NCBI GenBank assembly: GCA_021463905.1
Contig: JAJTZA010000038.1
Coordinates: 1 to 64,000, forward strand
Length of the DNA stretch: 64,000 nt
Source of the DNA: Terrimicrobiaceae bacterium
Lineage (GTDB): Bacteria; Verrucomicrobiota; Verrucomicrobiia; Chthoniobacterales; Terrimicrobiaceae
Direction of reading: 5' to 3'
Below, in pieces: positions 8,411 to 17,489 of this stretch. Made by a program: the position numbers and the translations under genes. The first letter of the stretch is position 1. Each line of letters opens with the position of its first letter. The notes below the pieces were generated by a model. That model saw nothing but the letters and a program-made list of their open reading frames with translations. It was not told the DNA's origin and ran no database searches.

Positions 8411-9022
8411 TCAGCGCGAATACAGCTCAACGACGAGCTGTTCGTTGGCGACCGGGTTGATTTCGTCGCGCGAGGGAAGCCGCACGAGCTTGCCGGAGAA
8501 GTTTTCCTGATCCACGAGGAGCCATTCAGGAACCGTCTGTGATGCGGTCTGATCCACGCCCTTGGCTGCGAGACGCTTCGAGCGATCCGTCGGGCAAATG
8601 GTCACTTCATCCCCCGGCTTCAGGTTCATGGAAGAAATGTTGGTGCGTCGCCCATTGACGCGCACGTGGCCGTGCGAAACCATCTGTCGTGCGGCGCGTG
8701 TCGTCTTGGCGAATCCCATCCGCAGAACGAGGTTGTCCAGGCGCGTCTCGAGGAGCTGGAGCAAAATCTCGCCGGGCACGCCGCGCTTGCTGTTGGCAAT
8801 CGCAAAATAGCGGCGGAATTGTCTCTCGAGCACTCCATATTGATGCCGGAGCTTCTGCTTTTCCGCGAGGGCAATCGCATAATCGGACTGCTTGCGGCGG
8901 GTGCCTTTGGGTCCGTGTTGGCCGGGCGGATAGGGCCTCTTCTCGAAGGCTTTGGGTGAACCGCCCAGAAAAGTGTTATAGCGGCGGCTGATTTTGGTTT
9001 GTGATCCAGTGTGTCGGGCCAT
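8411..9022 (-). CDS. rpsD: 30S ribosomal protein S4
   Basis: A 203-residue primary rRNA-binding protein of the small subunit. It starts ARHTGSQTKISRRY and carries the S4 RNA-binding domain (RLDNLVLRMGFAKTTRAARQMVSHGHVRVNGR, about residues 94-125). The N-terminal zinc Cys motif found in some S4 proteins is absent, so this is the zinc-independent form. It is the last ribosomal gene of the cluster; in many bacteria rpoA and rplQ would follow, but here the next gene is a DUF971 protein. Confidence 0.97.
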   Translation of the reverse strand: MARHTGSQTKISRRYNTFLGGSPKAFEKRPYPPGQHGPKGTRRKQSDYAIALAEKQKLRHQYGVLERQFRRYFAIANSKRGVPGEILLQLLETRLDNLVLRMGFAKTTRAARQMVSHGHVRVNGRRTNISSMNLKPGDEVTICPTDRSKRLAAKGVDQTASQTVPEWLLVDQENFSGKLVRLPSRDEINPVANEQLVVELYSR

Positions 9023-9093
9023 TTTTTGTAAAATTTAAAGTTTGGTGAATTGTTGCTTGGTGCGGAGCCATCGGCGGGAGGCGCCGCGAATCG

Positions 9094-9804
9094 TCACACA
9101 CGGCGCTGCTTGGGCGGTCGGCAGCCATTGTGTGGAACGGGCGTCACATCCCGAATCACCGTGATGTCCAAGCCGACAGCCTGCATGGCGCGGACGGCGG
9201 ACTCGCGGCCTGAGCCGGGACCCTTCACGCGCACCTCCACCTCGCGCACTCCATGTCCCATGGCCTGCTTGCAGGCGTCCTGCGCAACAACCTGGGCCGC
9301 ATAGGCCGTGCTCTTGCGCGAGCCCTTGAAGCCGCACTTTCCGGCGCTTGACCAGCCGAGGACAGCACCCCGGGCATCGGTGATGCTGACGATGGTATTG
9401 TTGAAAGTGGCCAGGACGTGGGCAATACCATGCGAGATGTTTTTGCTGCCCTTGGCCTTGATGACTTTGACCGGCTCGATGGTATCATCCAAAGAAATAC
9501 TCACCGGCGCGGCGGCAGGAGCCTCCTCCTTCTTCACAGTCTTTTTGGCCTTCGCGGCTTTGGGACGTTGGGTGGAAGCCGCTGCGGCCACAGCGGGCTG
9601 CGCGCCGTCTGCGGCGGGCGCGGGCGCTTCCGCAGTTGGCGCGACTGGTGCGACTGGTGCTCCCTCAGCAGCAGGAGCTTCCTTCGCGGCCTCCGCATCT
9701 TTGACAGGTGCCTTTTTGCGAGGGGCGGCCTTGGGTTTGGTATTGGCGGCGGTCGCTTCGGGTGCTTCCACTCCTGCCGTGGGATTTTCTGGTTCTTCAG
9801 CCAT
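9094..9804 (-). CDS. rpsK: 30S ribosomal protein S11 with a long Ala/Pro/Lys-rich N-terminal extension
   Basis: The C-terminal half (about residues 115-236) is a standard S11, with [32 protein letters not shown] and the final [18 protein letters not shown]11 lines the platform of the 30S subunit. Ahead of it lies a low-complexity segment of about 110 residues rich in Ala, Pro, Glu and Lys (for example [20 protein letters not shown]), so the protein is 236 residues instead of about 129. No in-frame ATG exists between 9804 and the S11 core, and 9804 lies 14 bases after the rpsM stop, so the extension is probably translated. Confidence 0.95.
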   Translation of the reverse strand: MAEEPENPTAGVEAPEATAANTKPKAAPRKKAPVKDAEAAKEAPAAEGAPVAPVAPTAEAPAPAADGAQPAVAAAASTQRPKAAKAKKTVKKEEAPAAAPVSISLDDTIEPVKVIKAKGSKNISHGIAHVLATFNNTIVSITDARGAVLGWSSAGKCGFKGSRKSTAYAAQVVAQDACKQAMGHGVREVEVRVKGPGSGRESAVRAMQAVGLDITVIRDVTPVPHNGCRPPKQRRV

Positions 9805-9818
9805 GATTTTCTATGAGA

Positions 9819-10214
9819 TTAAACTTTTCCGGCCTTGGCATTTGGGTTGCGCTGAACGCCGACCACCTTGCGGGGACCCTTGCGGGTGCGCGCATTCGTG
9901 CAGGTGCGCTGTCCGCGCACGGGGAGGCCGCGGCGATGGCGGATTCCCCGATGACAATTGATGGCCTGAAGGCGTTTGAGATTTCCCTGCACCTCGCGGC
10001 GAAGGTCGCCCTCGATGACAATGTTCAGGCTGGAAATTGCGTGAACGATTTTGTTGATCTGCTCCGGCGACAATTCCTTCGCGCGGATATTGGGGTCAAT
10101 ATTGGCGATTTCGAGAATGCGTTTGGTGTTGCTCGGGCCGACACCGTAAATGTAGGGCAACGACGCTTCGATGCGTTTATCGCCGGGAATTTCTACTCCA
10201 AGAAGACGTGGCAT
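9819..10214 (-). CDS. rpsM: 30S ribosomal protein S13
   Basis: A 131-residue small-subunit head protein that contacts the P-site tRNA and the large subunit. It opens [25 protein letters not shown] and has the helix-hairpin-helix region followed by the basic tail [27 protein letters not shown]. Order rpmJ-rpsM-rpsK-rpsD is the classical alpha-operon order. Confidence 0.97.
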   Translation of the reverse strand: MPRLLGVEIPGDKRIEASLPYIYGVGPSNTKRILEIANIDPNIRAKELSPEQINKIVHAISSLNIVIEGDLRREVQGNLKRLQAINCHRGIRHRRGLPVRGQRTCTNARTRKGPRKVVGVQRNPNAKAGKV

Positions 10215-10241
10215 ATAATTGAGGATGGATGGTGGGGCTGG

Positions 10242-10355
10242 TCAGCCCTGTTTTTGTTTGTGGCGCGGGTTTTTACAGATGACGCGCACGGTGTTTTTTC
10301 GGCGAACGATCTTGCAGCTTTCGCAAATGCGTTTGACGGATGCTCGAACTTTCAT
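10242..10355 (-). CDS. rpmJ: 50S ribosomal protein L36
   Basis: A 37-residue zinc-ribbon protein, [20 protein letters not shown] at the start. C11, C14, C27 and H32 are the zinc ligands, so this is the zinc-containing form. The start is the ATG at 10355; the longer open frame reaching 10490 is upstream non-homologous sequence. Confidence 0.95.
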   Translation of the reverse strand: MKVRASVKRICESCKIVRRKNTVRVICKNPRHKQKQG

Positions 10356-10558
10356 GGGATGATATGTTTTGTGTGATTTGGTGTGATTGGTTCGCCCGGA
10401 TTCGCGACCGTTGAGGATCGCCAAGCCGCGCGGGTCGCGCAACCGTAGAGGATGGAATCCTCGCAGGAATGTCGTTCCTCGCCGCGACACGCGCCATTCC
10501 CGCCGATGCGGAACGCGCCGTCGGACAATCGTGCGACAACTTTGCCAATTACTTGCAT
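10356..10558 (-). pseudogene. possible degenerate infA (IF-1-like N-terminal segment)
   Basis: This 0.2-kb gap between map and rpmJ is where infA sits in many bacteria. An ATG at 10558 overlaps the map stop by ten bases and encodes [18 protein letters not shown], which fits the opening of the IF-1 OB-fold (G-x-V...L...FRI...NG). After about 22 codons that frame loses resemblance. The next frame gives [18 protein letters not shown] and ends near RSRIR, faintly like the IF-1 tail. I read it as a frameshifted or decayed IF-1 gene, but it may equally be a small unrelated coupled ORF. A working infA would then be elsewhere. Confidence 0.35.
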
Positions 10559-11313
10559 AGCATTTTTTTAGAACCTGTCAACACCTCGGGTGCGCCATCG
10601 GTCACCAGCACCGTATGCTCAAAATGAGCGGAGGGCTTTCCGTCGGCTGTGACCACCGTCCAGCGATCCTCCAAGACCCGCACCGCAGAGCCGCCAAAGT
10701 TTATCATCGGCTCGATCGCCAGGGTCATCCCCGGCTTCAGGATCGGACCGTCTTTGGGCCTGCCAAAATTCGGAATTTGAGGTTCTTCATGGAGCTTGCG
10801 ACCCACGCCATGACCGACAAACTCCCGGACAACGCTGAAGCCATTTCGTCGGGCCTCGGCGTCCACGAAGGCGGAGATTTCCCCGACGCGGCGACCTGCG
10901 CGAGCCAGCGGAATGGCGGCAGCGAGAATTTTTTGGGTGATCGTACACAGACGCTCGGCTTCGGGGTTCAGAATCCCCACGGGGACGCTGGCAGCCGTAT
11001 CGCCAATCCATCCGTCGCGGATGATCCCAACATCCATTTTGACGAGGTCGCCGTATTGGATGCGCCTTGTGCCACCAATCCCATGAACGACCTCTTCGTT
11101 GATGCTGATACAAATGTGTCCTGGAAATTTTTTGTATCCCAAGAAGGCGCTGCGCACGCCCGCCTCCGCCATCAATTCAGCTGCCGCACGGTCAATGTCT
11201 CCCGTCGTGCGTCCGGGTGCCACCATCCCGGAAAGCGCGGAAAGGATTTCGGAAGCGGATTCACCGGCCTTCCGCATGGCCTCGATTTCCCAGCCTCGTT
11301 TGATGGGAATCAT
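10549..11313 (-). CDS. map: methionine aminopeptidase, type I
   Basis: A 254-residue cytosolic metallopeptidase that removes the initiator methionine. The binuclear metal ligands are visible: Asp in [18 protein letters not shown], His in [12 protein letters not shown], Glu in [11 protein letters not shown], and Glu in [10 protein letters not shown]. No N-terminal zinc-finger or SH3-binding extension is present, so it is the short bacterial form. The ATG overlaps the adk stop region (11310-11313), indicating translational coupling. Confidence 0.96.
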   Translation of the reverse strand: MIPIKRGWEIEAMRKAGESASEILSALSGMVAPGRTTGDIDRAAAELMAEAGVRSAFLGYKKFPGHICISINEEVVHGIGGTRRIQYGDLVKMDVGIIRDGWIGDTAASVPVGILNPEAERLCTITQKILAAAIPLARAGRRVGEISAFVDAEARRNGFSVVREFVGHGVGRKLHEEPQIPNFGRPKDGPILKPGMTLAIEPMINFGGSAVRVLEDRWTVVTADGKPSAHFEHTVLVTDGAPEVLTGSKKMLCK

Positions 11314-11957
11314 GCGGCCTCCTTCATATCCTCATGGAGGGTGTGAAAGACGGCATCGCGACCAGGAGCCGCATCCACAGAGCGTAGAATCCCGGATTTG
11401 CGGTAATAGTCGGCCACGGGGAGAGTCAGCTCACGGTATTCCGCAAGGCGTTTCTCAAGGGCCTCGGGAGTATCATCGGCGCGTCGGTGCAGAACGCCTC
11501 CGCAGTTCGGACAGGGGGTTTCGGGGGTCACATGATGAAATGTCTCGTTAAAAACCGCGCCGCAGGAGCGGCAGGTCAGGCGTGTCAGCATCCGCTCCCG
11601 AATCACCTCCTCGGACAGCTCGAGAAAATAAACACAATCGAGCGGGAGGCTCCTTCGCTGGAGTTCGGAATCAAAGGACCGGGCCTGCCCGATCGTGCGG
11701 GGAAAGCCGTCCATGATAAACCGCTTTTTTTCTCCGAGCCACGTACGCACCACAGCGAGCACCAACTCGTCAGGCAGGAGGCGGCCCTGGGAAATCCACT
11801 GGGCGGCCTGGGTGCCCAGTTGGGTTCCCCGCCGGGATTCTTCACGCAGGATGGCGCCAGTCGAGGCGGAGGGGATGCCAAACGCCGCCGAGATCATGGC
11901 GGCCTGAGTGCCTTTGCCGGTGGCGGGTGGACCGAGCAGAACGACGCGATTTTTCAT
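11310..11957 (-). CDS. adk: adenylate kinase
   Basis: A 215-residue enzyme interconverting ATP + AMP and 2 ADP. The P-loop GPPATGKGTQA is at about residues 9-19. The FPRTIGQA nucleotide segment follows. The LID carries four cysteines (CRSCGAVF... and CPNCGG), so it is the zinc-binding type. It sits between secY and map in the standard spc-operon position. Confidence 0.95.
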   Translation of the reverse strand: MKNRVVLLGPPATGKGTQAAMISAAFGIPSASTGAILREESRRGTQLGTQAAQWISQGRLLPDELVLAVVRTWLGEKKRFIMDGFPRTIGQARSFDSELQRRSLPLDCVYFLELSEEVIRERMLTRLTCRSCGAVFNETFHHVTPETPCPNCGGVLHRRADDTPEALEKRLAEYRELTLPVADYYRKSGILRSVDAAPGRDAVFHTLHEDMKEAA

Positions 11958-11969
11958 CGAATCCTCCCG

Positions 11970-13493
11970 CTATTTTTGGGCTGCGAAAAAGATGGCCACC
12001 CCGGCAATGATGAGGATGCCGAGAATCGCGTAGATGAGCACCAGCGTGTCGTCGCGCAGGACATTGGTCGAACCCATGCGCGGGCGGCTGTCGCGCGCAC
12101 CGGCACCCCGCAGTTTCCCTTTTCGTAAAAATCCGTCGTAGTGGCGCTGGAGCAGATACGTCTCGACCTGCCGCATGGTATCCAGCACGACTCCCACAAT
12201 GATCAACAACCCCGTCCCGCCAAAAAACTGCGAGGTCATATACGGGACATTGAGCATCCGAGACATGAGCTGCGGCACCACCGCAATGACCGTCAAAAAG
12301 ATGGCACCCGCAAAAGTCAGCCGCGACATGGTGAAATCCAGGAAATCCGCCGTGGGCTTTCCAGGCCGCACCCCCGGAATGAAACCACCGTATTTTTTGA
12401 GATCATCGGCGATCTGCGCCGGCTGGAACTGCGTCGCCACCCAGAAGTAGCTGAAAAAGAAAATCATCGCTCCAAAGAACACGTAGTGGAGCCAGCCCAC
12501 CGCCAGCAGATTCGCCAGCTCCTGCGCCGCGCGACTCTGCGGAAATGCCATCTTGATGATCGTCGAAGGGAAAAGCAAAATCGCCTGTGCGAAAATGATC
12601 GGCATCACGCCCGAGTAGTTGACCTTGAGCGGCATGTACTGGGTCTGACCGCCATACACCTTTCGGCCAACCACCCGCTTCGCATACTGAATGCTGATCT
12701 TCCGCTCGGCCTGAGTGACGGCAATCACCGCCGCCACGACAAAGACCAGGAACAAACAGAGCAACACCAACACCACCGGGCTGACACTGGCCTGCCCGCC
12801 CACCTCAGTGGGCACAAATGTCCGCCAGGCCTGCACCAGGCCCGCCGGGAGCTGGGCGATGATGCCAATGGTGATGATCAGCGACACACCGTTGCCGATG
12901 CCCCGTTCGGTGATCTGATCCCCCAGCCACGTCAGAAACATCGTGCCGGCGGTCATGGTTGCAATCGTCAAAAACTGGAAGCCCAAACCGGGGCGCTGGA
13001 CGAGGTCCACGCCGAGCCGGTTGATGGTGTCCATGATCCCGGGCAGGAAGGGGTTGGCCTGCGGGTTCTCAAAGGACTTTGCGAGCAGCCACCCCTGAAA
13101 AATGCAAAGTACAATTGTCAGATAACGGGTGTATTGCGTGATGGTTCGCCGTCCGCCATCCTCGCGCGAGAGTTTGCCAAGCTGCGGAACCACAGCCGTC
13201 AGCAATTGCATCATGATGGAGGCACTGATGTACGGCATGATCCCCAGCGAAAATATCGCGCATTGCGCCAGCGCCCCTCCGCTGAAAAGGTTGAAGAGCG
13301 CGGCCACGCCGCCTCCCGAGCCGGAACCGGCATGACGAAACCACGCCGCCAACACCTCACTGTTCACGCCCGGCGTCGTGATCGCCGATCCCGCGCGCAT
13401 GATGACAATCATCGCCAACGTGAACAAAACCCGCTGCCGAAGCTCCGGGATTTTGAAGATGTTGGTGAATGCGGAAATCATGGCTGGGAGCAA
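11970..13493 (-). CDS. secY: protein translocase subunit SecY
   Basis: A 507-residue, ten-span channel-forming subunit of the Sec translocon. Typical blocks include an N-terminal MISAFTNIFKIPELRQRVLF, the LGIMPYISASIMMQLL region, the cytosolic loop AERKISIQYAKRVVGRK and MPLKVNYSGVMPIIFAQAIL, and RPGKPTADFL near the end. It is somewhat longer than the E. coli protein (443), with an enlarged loop after the second span (FRHAGSGSGGGVAALFNLFSG). Confidence 0.96.
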   Translation of the reverse strand: MLPAMISAFTNIFKIPELRQRVLFTLAMIVIMRAGSAITTPGVNSEVLAAWFRHAGSGSGGGVAALFNLFSGGALAQCAIFSLGIMPYISASIMMQLLTAVVPQLGKLSREDGGRRTITQYTRYLTIVLCIFQGWLLAKSFENPQANPFLPGIMDTINRLGVDLVQRPGLGFQFLTIATMTAGTMFLTWLGDQITERGIGNGVSLIITIGIIAQLPAGLVQAWRTFVPTEVGGQASVSPVVLVLLCLFLVFVVAAVIAVTQAERKISIQYAKRVVGRKVYGGQTQYMPLKVNYSGVMPIIFAQAILLFPSTIIKMAFPQSRAAQELANLLAVGWLHYVFFGAMIFFFSYFWVATQFQPAQIADDLKKYGGFIPGVRPGKPTADFLDFTMSRLTFAGAIFLTVIAVVPQLMSRMLNVPYMTSQFFGGTGLLIIVGVVLDTMRQVETYLLQRHYDGFLRKGKLRGAGARDSRPRMGSTNVLRDDTLVLIYAILGILIIAGVAIFFAAQK

Positions 13494-13548
13494 TGGGCCA
13501 CGGGAGCAGGCATCTTATCCTTCACCAACAGGCTGAGGCGAAGGGTGC

Positions 13549-14010
13549 TCACGCGGCGGGTTTCTGACTCAGAGTGACGGAGCCTCCCAGCTTTTCAATT
13601 TTTTCGCGCGCGGCGACGCTGATGATATCCGCCTCGATATGGAAGGCCTTGGTCAGCTCGCCACGGCCAAGAATCTTGATTCCATCCAGCCGCCCGCGCA
13701 CCAGCCCCGCTCCGCGCAGGAGCTTCTCGTTGATGGCCGCACCGGACTCGAAACGCTTTTCCAGGTCGTCCAGATTTACGATCCCGTAGGCTGTCTTAAA
13801 AGCCGCATTGGAAAATCCGCGCTTGGGCAGGCGGCGATAGAGCGGCATCTGACCGCCCTCAAAGCCGGGGCGGATGCTTCCGCCCGCACGGGCCTTCTGG
13901 CCCTTGTGGCCTTTGCCGGAGGTCTTTCCGTGGCCGGAGCTTTCTCCGCGTCCGAGTCGTTTGCGGGAGCGCTTGGCTCCCGGATTGGGTTTGAGGTCGT
14001 GCAGTCGCAT
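13549..14010 (-). CDS. rplO: 50S ribosomal protein L15
   Basis: A 153-residue late-assembly large-subunit protein. It opens [22 protein letters not shown], followed by the glycine/basic [19 protein letters not shown] and [18 protein letters not shown]. It follows rpsE directly; rpmD (L30), which usually lies between them, is absent here. Confidence 0.96.
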   Translation of the reverse strand: MRLHDLKPNPGAKRSRKRLGRGESSGHGKTSGKGHKGQKARAGGSIRPGFEGGQMPLYRRLPKRGFSNAAFKTAYGIVNLDDLEKRFESGAAINEKLLRGAGLVRGRLDGIKILGRGELTKAFHIEADIISVAAREKIEKLGGSVTLSQKPAA

Positions 14011-14020
14011 GGGATGATGA

Positions 14021-14578
14021 TCAGGCTGGGGCGGCTTCCGGTGCGGGGCGGCGGAAGGGTTTGCCGCGCATTTTGAAAAACTCTTCTTTGGGGCGCAATG
14101 TCCGCAGGGCTTCGAGTGTCGCCTTCACGACATTGGACGGGTTGCTGGAGCCGAGAGATTTGGCGAGAACGTCGCGGATACCCGCCGCCTCGATGACCGC
14201 GCGCACGCCGCCACCGGCGATGACGCCGGTTCCTGGCGATGCGGGCCGCAGGAGGACGCGGCCACCGCCAAACTCGCCGACCGTCTCGTGTGGGATGGTA
14301 TTCTCGTGAACTGACACCGTCACCATGCGCTTGCGGGCGGCGTCGGTCGCCTTGCGGATCGCCTCACTCACTTCATTGGCCTTGCCAAATCCGATGCCGA
14401 CCCCTCCCTTGCGGTCGCCCGCAACAATCAGCGCACTGAAGCTGAAGCGGCGTCCGCCCTTCACCACTTTGGCGCACCGGTTGATAAAGACCACCTTCTC
14501 CGTGGTCTCGGAAGCATCCTGTTTATTATCGCTGGCGGGCTTGGCCCGATCCCTTGTTTTGCGTGTTTGAGCAGCCAT
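14021..14578 (-). CDS. rpsE: 30S ribosomal protein S5
   Basis: A 185-residue small-subunit protein involved in decoding fidelity. The core runs from [22 protein letters not shown] through [16 protein letters not shown] to [17 protein letters not shown] charged N-terminal extension of about 27 residues and a short C-terminal extension ([11 protein letters not shown]) flank it. Confidence 0.96.
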   Translation of the reverse strand: MAAQTRKTRDRAKPASDNKQDASETTEKVVFINRCAKVVKGGRRFSFSALIVAGDRKGGVGIGFGKANEVSEAIRKATDAARKRMVTVSVHENTIPHETVGEFGGGRVLLRPASPGTGVIAGGGVRAVIEAAGIRDVLAKSLGSSNPSNVVKATLEALRTLRPKEEFFKMRGKPFRRPAPEAAPA

Positions 14579-14581
14579 AGG

Positions 14582-14938
14582 TCAAAAATCCAGACCCGCT
14601 TCACGGGCCGCGTCGGCAAGGGCCTTGACCTTGCCATGATATTGGTAGCCACCGCGATCGAAGACAACCTTCCGGATGTTTTTTTCTCCGCCGCGCTCAG
14701 CCAGGAGCTTTCCGACGCGGGCGGCGGTGACCGCATTGGCCCGGGTGGATTTGTCGCCGCGCAACGCTTCCTCGGTGGTGTGGACGGAGGCAACCGTCCG
14801 GGACTCTTCATCGTTGATGATTTGAGCCTGGATGTGCTGCCCGGAAAAATACACGGCGAGGCGCGGACGCCCGGCGGTGCCGGTAACTTTTTTGCGGATG
14901 CGCTGGTGGCGCAGTTGGCGTTTGTTGGTGGTGGCCAT
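14582..14938 (-). CDS. rplR: 50S ribosomal protein L18
   Basis: A 118-residue 5S rRNA-binding protein. It contains RHQRIRKKVTGTAGRPRLAVYFSGQHIQAQ and ends in FDRGGYQYHGKVKALADAAREAGLDF, all family-typical. It sits three bases upstream of rpsE. Confidence 0.96.
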   Translation of the reverse strand: MATTNKRQLRHQRIRKKVTGTAGRPRLAVYFSGQHIQAQIINDEESRTVASVHTTEEALRGDKSTRANAVTAARVGKLLAERGGEKNIRKVVFDRGGYQYHGKVKALADAAREAGLDF

Positions 14939-14941
14939 GAG

Positions 14942-15481
14942 TTATTGGACGGTTTTTCCTTCCTTGCGGCGAATTTGCTCGCCTGCGTACCGGATCCCCT
15001 TGCCCTTGTAAGGCTCGGGCGGATAAAATTTACGGATGTCGGCGGCGATTTGGCCGACGGCATGCTTGTCAACACCCTCTATGGCGATTTTGGTGTTGTC
15101 GGTGACGGTGATTTTTATTTCCTTCGGAATGTCCACGAGAATGGGATGCGACTTGCCAAGGCTCAAATTGAGCTTCGAGCCTTGAACTGCCGCGCGGAAC
15201 CCCACGCCGTGGATTTCCAGATCGCGGCGGAAGCCCTCGCTCACGCCGGTGACCATGTTGGCAATGAGGGCGCGAGAGAGTCCATGCAGGGCGCGCACCT
15301 GGCGCGAATCCCCATCGCGCTCAATCGCGACTACCTCTCCCTCGACCTTGGCGCGCACGGAAGCCGGCAGCGTCCACGAGAGCTTTCCCCGGGGGCCTTC
15401 GACGGTGACATGTCCGCCCTGGCCAAGACTCACCTTGACCTTCGGCGGGACGGAAACGGGTTTTTTGCCGATACGAGACAT
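14942..15481 (-). CDS. rplF: 50S ribosomal protein L6
   Basis: A 179-residue large-subunit protein near the factor-binding site. It starts MSRIGKKPVSVPPKVKVSLG and has the closing PEPYKGKGIRYAGEQIRRKEGK block. Two tandem L6 domains are expected at this length. Confidence 0.96.
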   Translation of the reverse strand: MSRIGKKPVSVPPKVKVSLGQGGHVTVEGPRGKLSWTLPASVRAKVEGEVVAIERDGDSRQVRALHGLSRALIANMVTGVSEGFRRDLEIHGVGFRAAVQGSKLNLSLGKSHPILVDIPKEIKITVTDNTKIAIEGVDKHAVGQIAADIRKFYPPEPYKGKGIRYAGEQIRRKEGKTVQ

Positions 15482-15484
15482 AAT

Positions 15485-15877
15485 TTACCAAATGTAAGCG
15501 AGGAGTTCCCCCCCCACGTTTTGCTTGCGGGCTTCTCCGCCCGTTAAAATTCCCCGTGGTGTGGAAAGCACGGCGATGCCCATGCCGCCGAGCACACGCG
15601 GGATATCTCCCGCGCCCACATAGCGGCGCAGCCCCGGGCGGCTCACCCGTCGCAGGCCGCTGATCACGCTGGCGCGGTTGACAAATTTGTTATGGACGCG
15701 CAGGTGCGGGTGTCCGTCTTTGGGTGTTTCGAGGTCGAATCCGGAGATGTACCCTTCCTGTTTGAGGACGCGGGCGATCTCGGCTTTGAGCTTCGAATAG
15801 GGCACCGTGAAGTCCGCCTTGCGTGCGCTCGTGGCGTTGCGCAGGCGGGTGAGCATGTCAGCGATGGGATCGGTCAT
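15485..15877 (-). CDS. rpsH: 30S ribosomal protein S8
   Basis: A 130-residue central-domain 16S rRNA-binding protein when started at the ATG giving MTDPIADMLTRLRNA, the family-typical N-terminus. The frame also has an ATG at 15913 overlapping the rplE stop as ATGA, which would add 12 residues, so the start is uncertain. The C-terminus shows GIAVLSTPRGILTGGEARKQ and GGELLAYIW. rpsN (S14), usually between rplE and rpsH, is missing. Confidence 0.95.
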   Translation of the reverse strand: MTDPIADMLTRLRNATSARKADFTVPYSKLKAEIARVLKQEGYISGFDLETPKDGHPHLRVHNKFVNRASVISGLRRVSRPGLRRYVGAGDIPRVLGGMGIAVLSTPRGILTGGEARKQNVGGELLAYIW

Positions 15878-15909
15878 GGTGAATGGTGGTTGTGTCGTCG
15901 CGCTTCCGC

Positions 15910-16533
15910 TCAATCGGCGGCTTTTTCTGTCTCCGGCGCGGACTCTTCCGCAGCCGGCTTCCGCGCCTGCTGGCGGGTCTTGTCGGAAAAGGGCATCCCC
16001 AGCTCGGTCAGAAGCGACTTGGCCTCCGCGTTGGTTCGCGCCGTGGTGACAATCGTGATGTCGAAGCCGAGGTTGCGCTTGATTTTATCAAGCTCGACTT
16101 CCGGAAAAATCGCCTGGTCGGTGACGCCCAGCGTGTAGTTGCCGTGGCCGTCAAAGGCCTTTGGTGAGACCCCGCGAAAATCCCGGATCCGGGGCAGCGC
16201 CATTTTGATGAGGCGCTGGAGAAACTCGTACATGATGCGACCGCGCAGGGTGACCTTCGCTCCAATGGCCTGGCCTTTGCGGAGTTTGAAATTTGCGATG
16301 CTCTTTTTCGAGAGTGTGGTCACGGGTTTCTGGCCGGTGATCAGGGCGATTTCGGACTTGGCGATCTCGAGTGCCTCCTTGTAATCGCTCCCTGCGCCGA
16401 CGCAGGAATTGACAACCACTTTGATGACCTTCGGAACCTCCTGGATGTTTTTGTAGGTGTGCTTTTCACGCAGCGCGGGGATCACGCGCGTCTTGTACTC
16501 TTGGAGCAGCTCGGGTGCTTGCTGGGCGCTCAT
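15910..16533 (-). CDS. rplE: 50S ribosomal protein L5
   Basis: A 207-residue 5S rRNA-associated protein. Recognisable blocks are KVVVNSCVGAGSDYKEALE, LITGQKPVTTLSKKSIANFKLRKG and the RIRDFRGVSPKAFDGHGNYTLGV segment. A C-terminal tail of about 25 residues, rich in Ala, Glu and Lys (QQARKPAAEESAPETEKAAD), is an addition to the usual 180 or so residues, similar in style to the tails on S11 and L9 in this window. Confidence 0.96.
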   Translation of the reverse strand: MSAQQAPELLQEYKTRVIPALREKHTYKNIQEVPKVIKVVVNSCVGAGSDYKEALEIAKSEIALITGQKPVTTLSKKSIANFKLRKGQAIGAKVTLRGRIMYEFLQRLIKMALPRIRDFRGVSPKAFDGHGNYTLGVTDQAIFPEVELDKIKRNLGFDITIVTTARTNAEAKSLLTELGMPFSDKTRQQARKPAAEESAPETEKAAD

Positions 16534-16536
16534 GGA

Positions 16537-16815
16537 TTAATTGGCTTTCTTTGCGGATTTCTTCGCTTTGGTGGCGGTGTCCGGCGTGACCACCCGCACG
16601 TTGGAAATGTGGAGCGGGCCTTCGCGCTGGATAATGGCACCGTTCGGATTGTCCTGGGTGCGGCGCTGGTGCTTTTTAATCAGGCGCACGCCCTCAATAA
16701 TCACCTGTGACTTGGCCGGAATCACCTGCAGGATTTTCCCGCTTGCGCCCCGGTGGTTTCCGGAAATCACCTCGACGATGTCTCCGCGTTTCACATGAAA
16801 TTTTGGCCTGCTCAT
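16537..16815 (-). CDS. rplX: 50S ribosomal protein L24
   Basis: A 92-residue assembly-initiating protein with the KOW motif [20 protein letters not shown] and the [17 protein letters not shown] block. A short lysine-rich tail ([11 protein letters not shown]) follows. Its ATG overlaps the rplN stop (16812-16815). Confidence 0.95.
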   Translation of the reverse strand: MSRPKFHVKRGDIVEVISGNHRGASGKILQVIPAKSQVIIEGVRLIKKHQRRTQDNPNGAIIQREGPLHISNVRVVTPDTATKAKKSAKKAN

Positions 16816-17177
16816 AGAACCTCCGGCGCCATCGAAATGATCTTCATGAAATTTTTCTCGCGCAGTTCGCGGGCCACCGGCCCAAAAATGCGCGTACCCC
16901 GCGGGTTTTTGTCTTTGTCAATGATGACAATGGCGTTGTTGTCAAAGCGGAGGTAGGAGCCGTCGGGTCGGCGCACCGGGTGTTTGGTGCGGACGACGAC
17001 AGCGCGCACGACATCGCCTTTTTTGACTGTGCCGCCGGAGGTGGCCTCTTTGACGTTGGCGGTGATGACGTCGCCGACCGAGGCGCTCAGCGTGGATTTT
17101 CCGATCACGCCGATCATGGTGGCCATGTTGGCGCCCGTATTATCCGCCACCGCCAGTCTGGATCGAATCTGTATCAT
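16812..17177 (-). CDS. rplN: 50S ribosomal protein L14
   Basis: A 121-residue protein at the subunit interface. It starts [19 protein letters not shown] and contains [20 protein letters not shown] and [24 protein letters not shown]. Length and sequence are entirely ordinary. Confidence 0.97.
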   Translation of the reverse strand: MIQIRSRLAVADNTGANMATMIGVIGKSTLSASVGDVITANVKEATSGGTVKKGDVVRAVVVRTKHPVRRPDGSYLRFDNNAIVIIDKDKNPRGTRIFGPVARELREKNFMKIISMAPEVL

Positions 17178-17186
17178 AGAATGGAC

Positions 17187-17456
17187 TTAGTGTTTGAGGA
17201 TTTCGACAAGGCGCCAGCGCTTGAGCTTCGAGAGCGGGCGGGTCTCCATGATGCTCACACGATCGCCCACCTTGGCCTCGTTTTTTTCATCATGGACATG
17301 AAATTTCGCGGTCTGTTTGACAATTTTTCCGAATTTGGGGTGTGGGACGCGGCTGACGACCCGGACGACAATCGTCTTTTGCATGGCGTTGGAGACAACT
17401 TCTCCGACGCGGATCTTTCTGAGGCTTCTGGCCGGGGCTTCTGCGGTCGTGCTCAT
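17187..17456 (-). CDS. rpsQ: 30S ribosomal protein S17
   Basis: An 89-residue early-binding 16S rRNA protein. [20 protein letters not shown] and [20 protein letters not shown] match the OB-fold of S17. It lies between rpmC and rplN as usual. Confidence 0.95.
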   Translation of the reverse strand: MSTTAEAPARSLRKIRVGEVVSNAMQKTIVVRVVSRVPHPKFGKIVKQTAKFHVHDEKNEAKVGDRVSIMETRPLSKLKRWRLVEILKH

Positions 17457-17489
17457 ATACTCTAATAAAAAAATCTGTATTTGGGTGGA

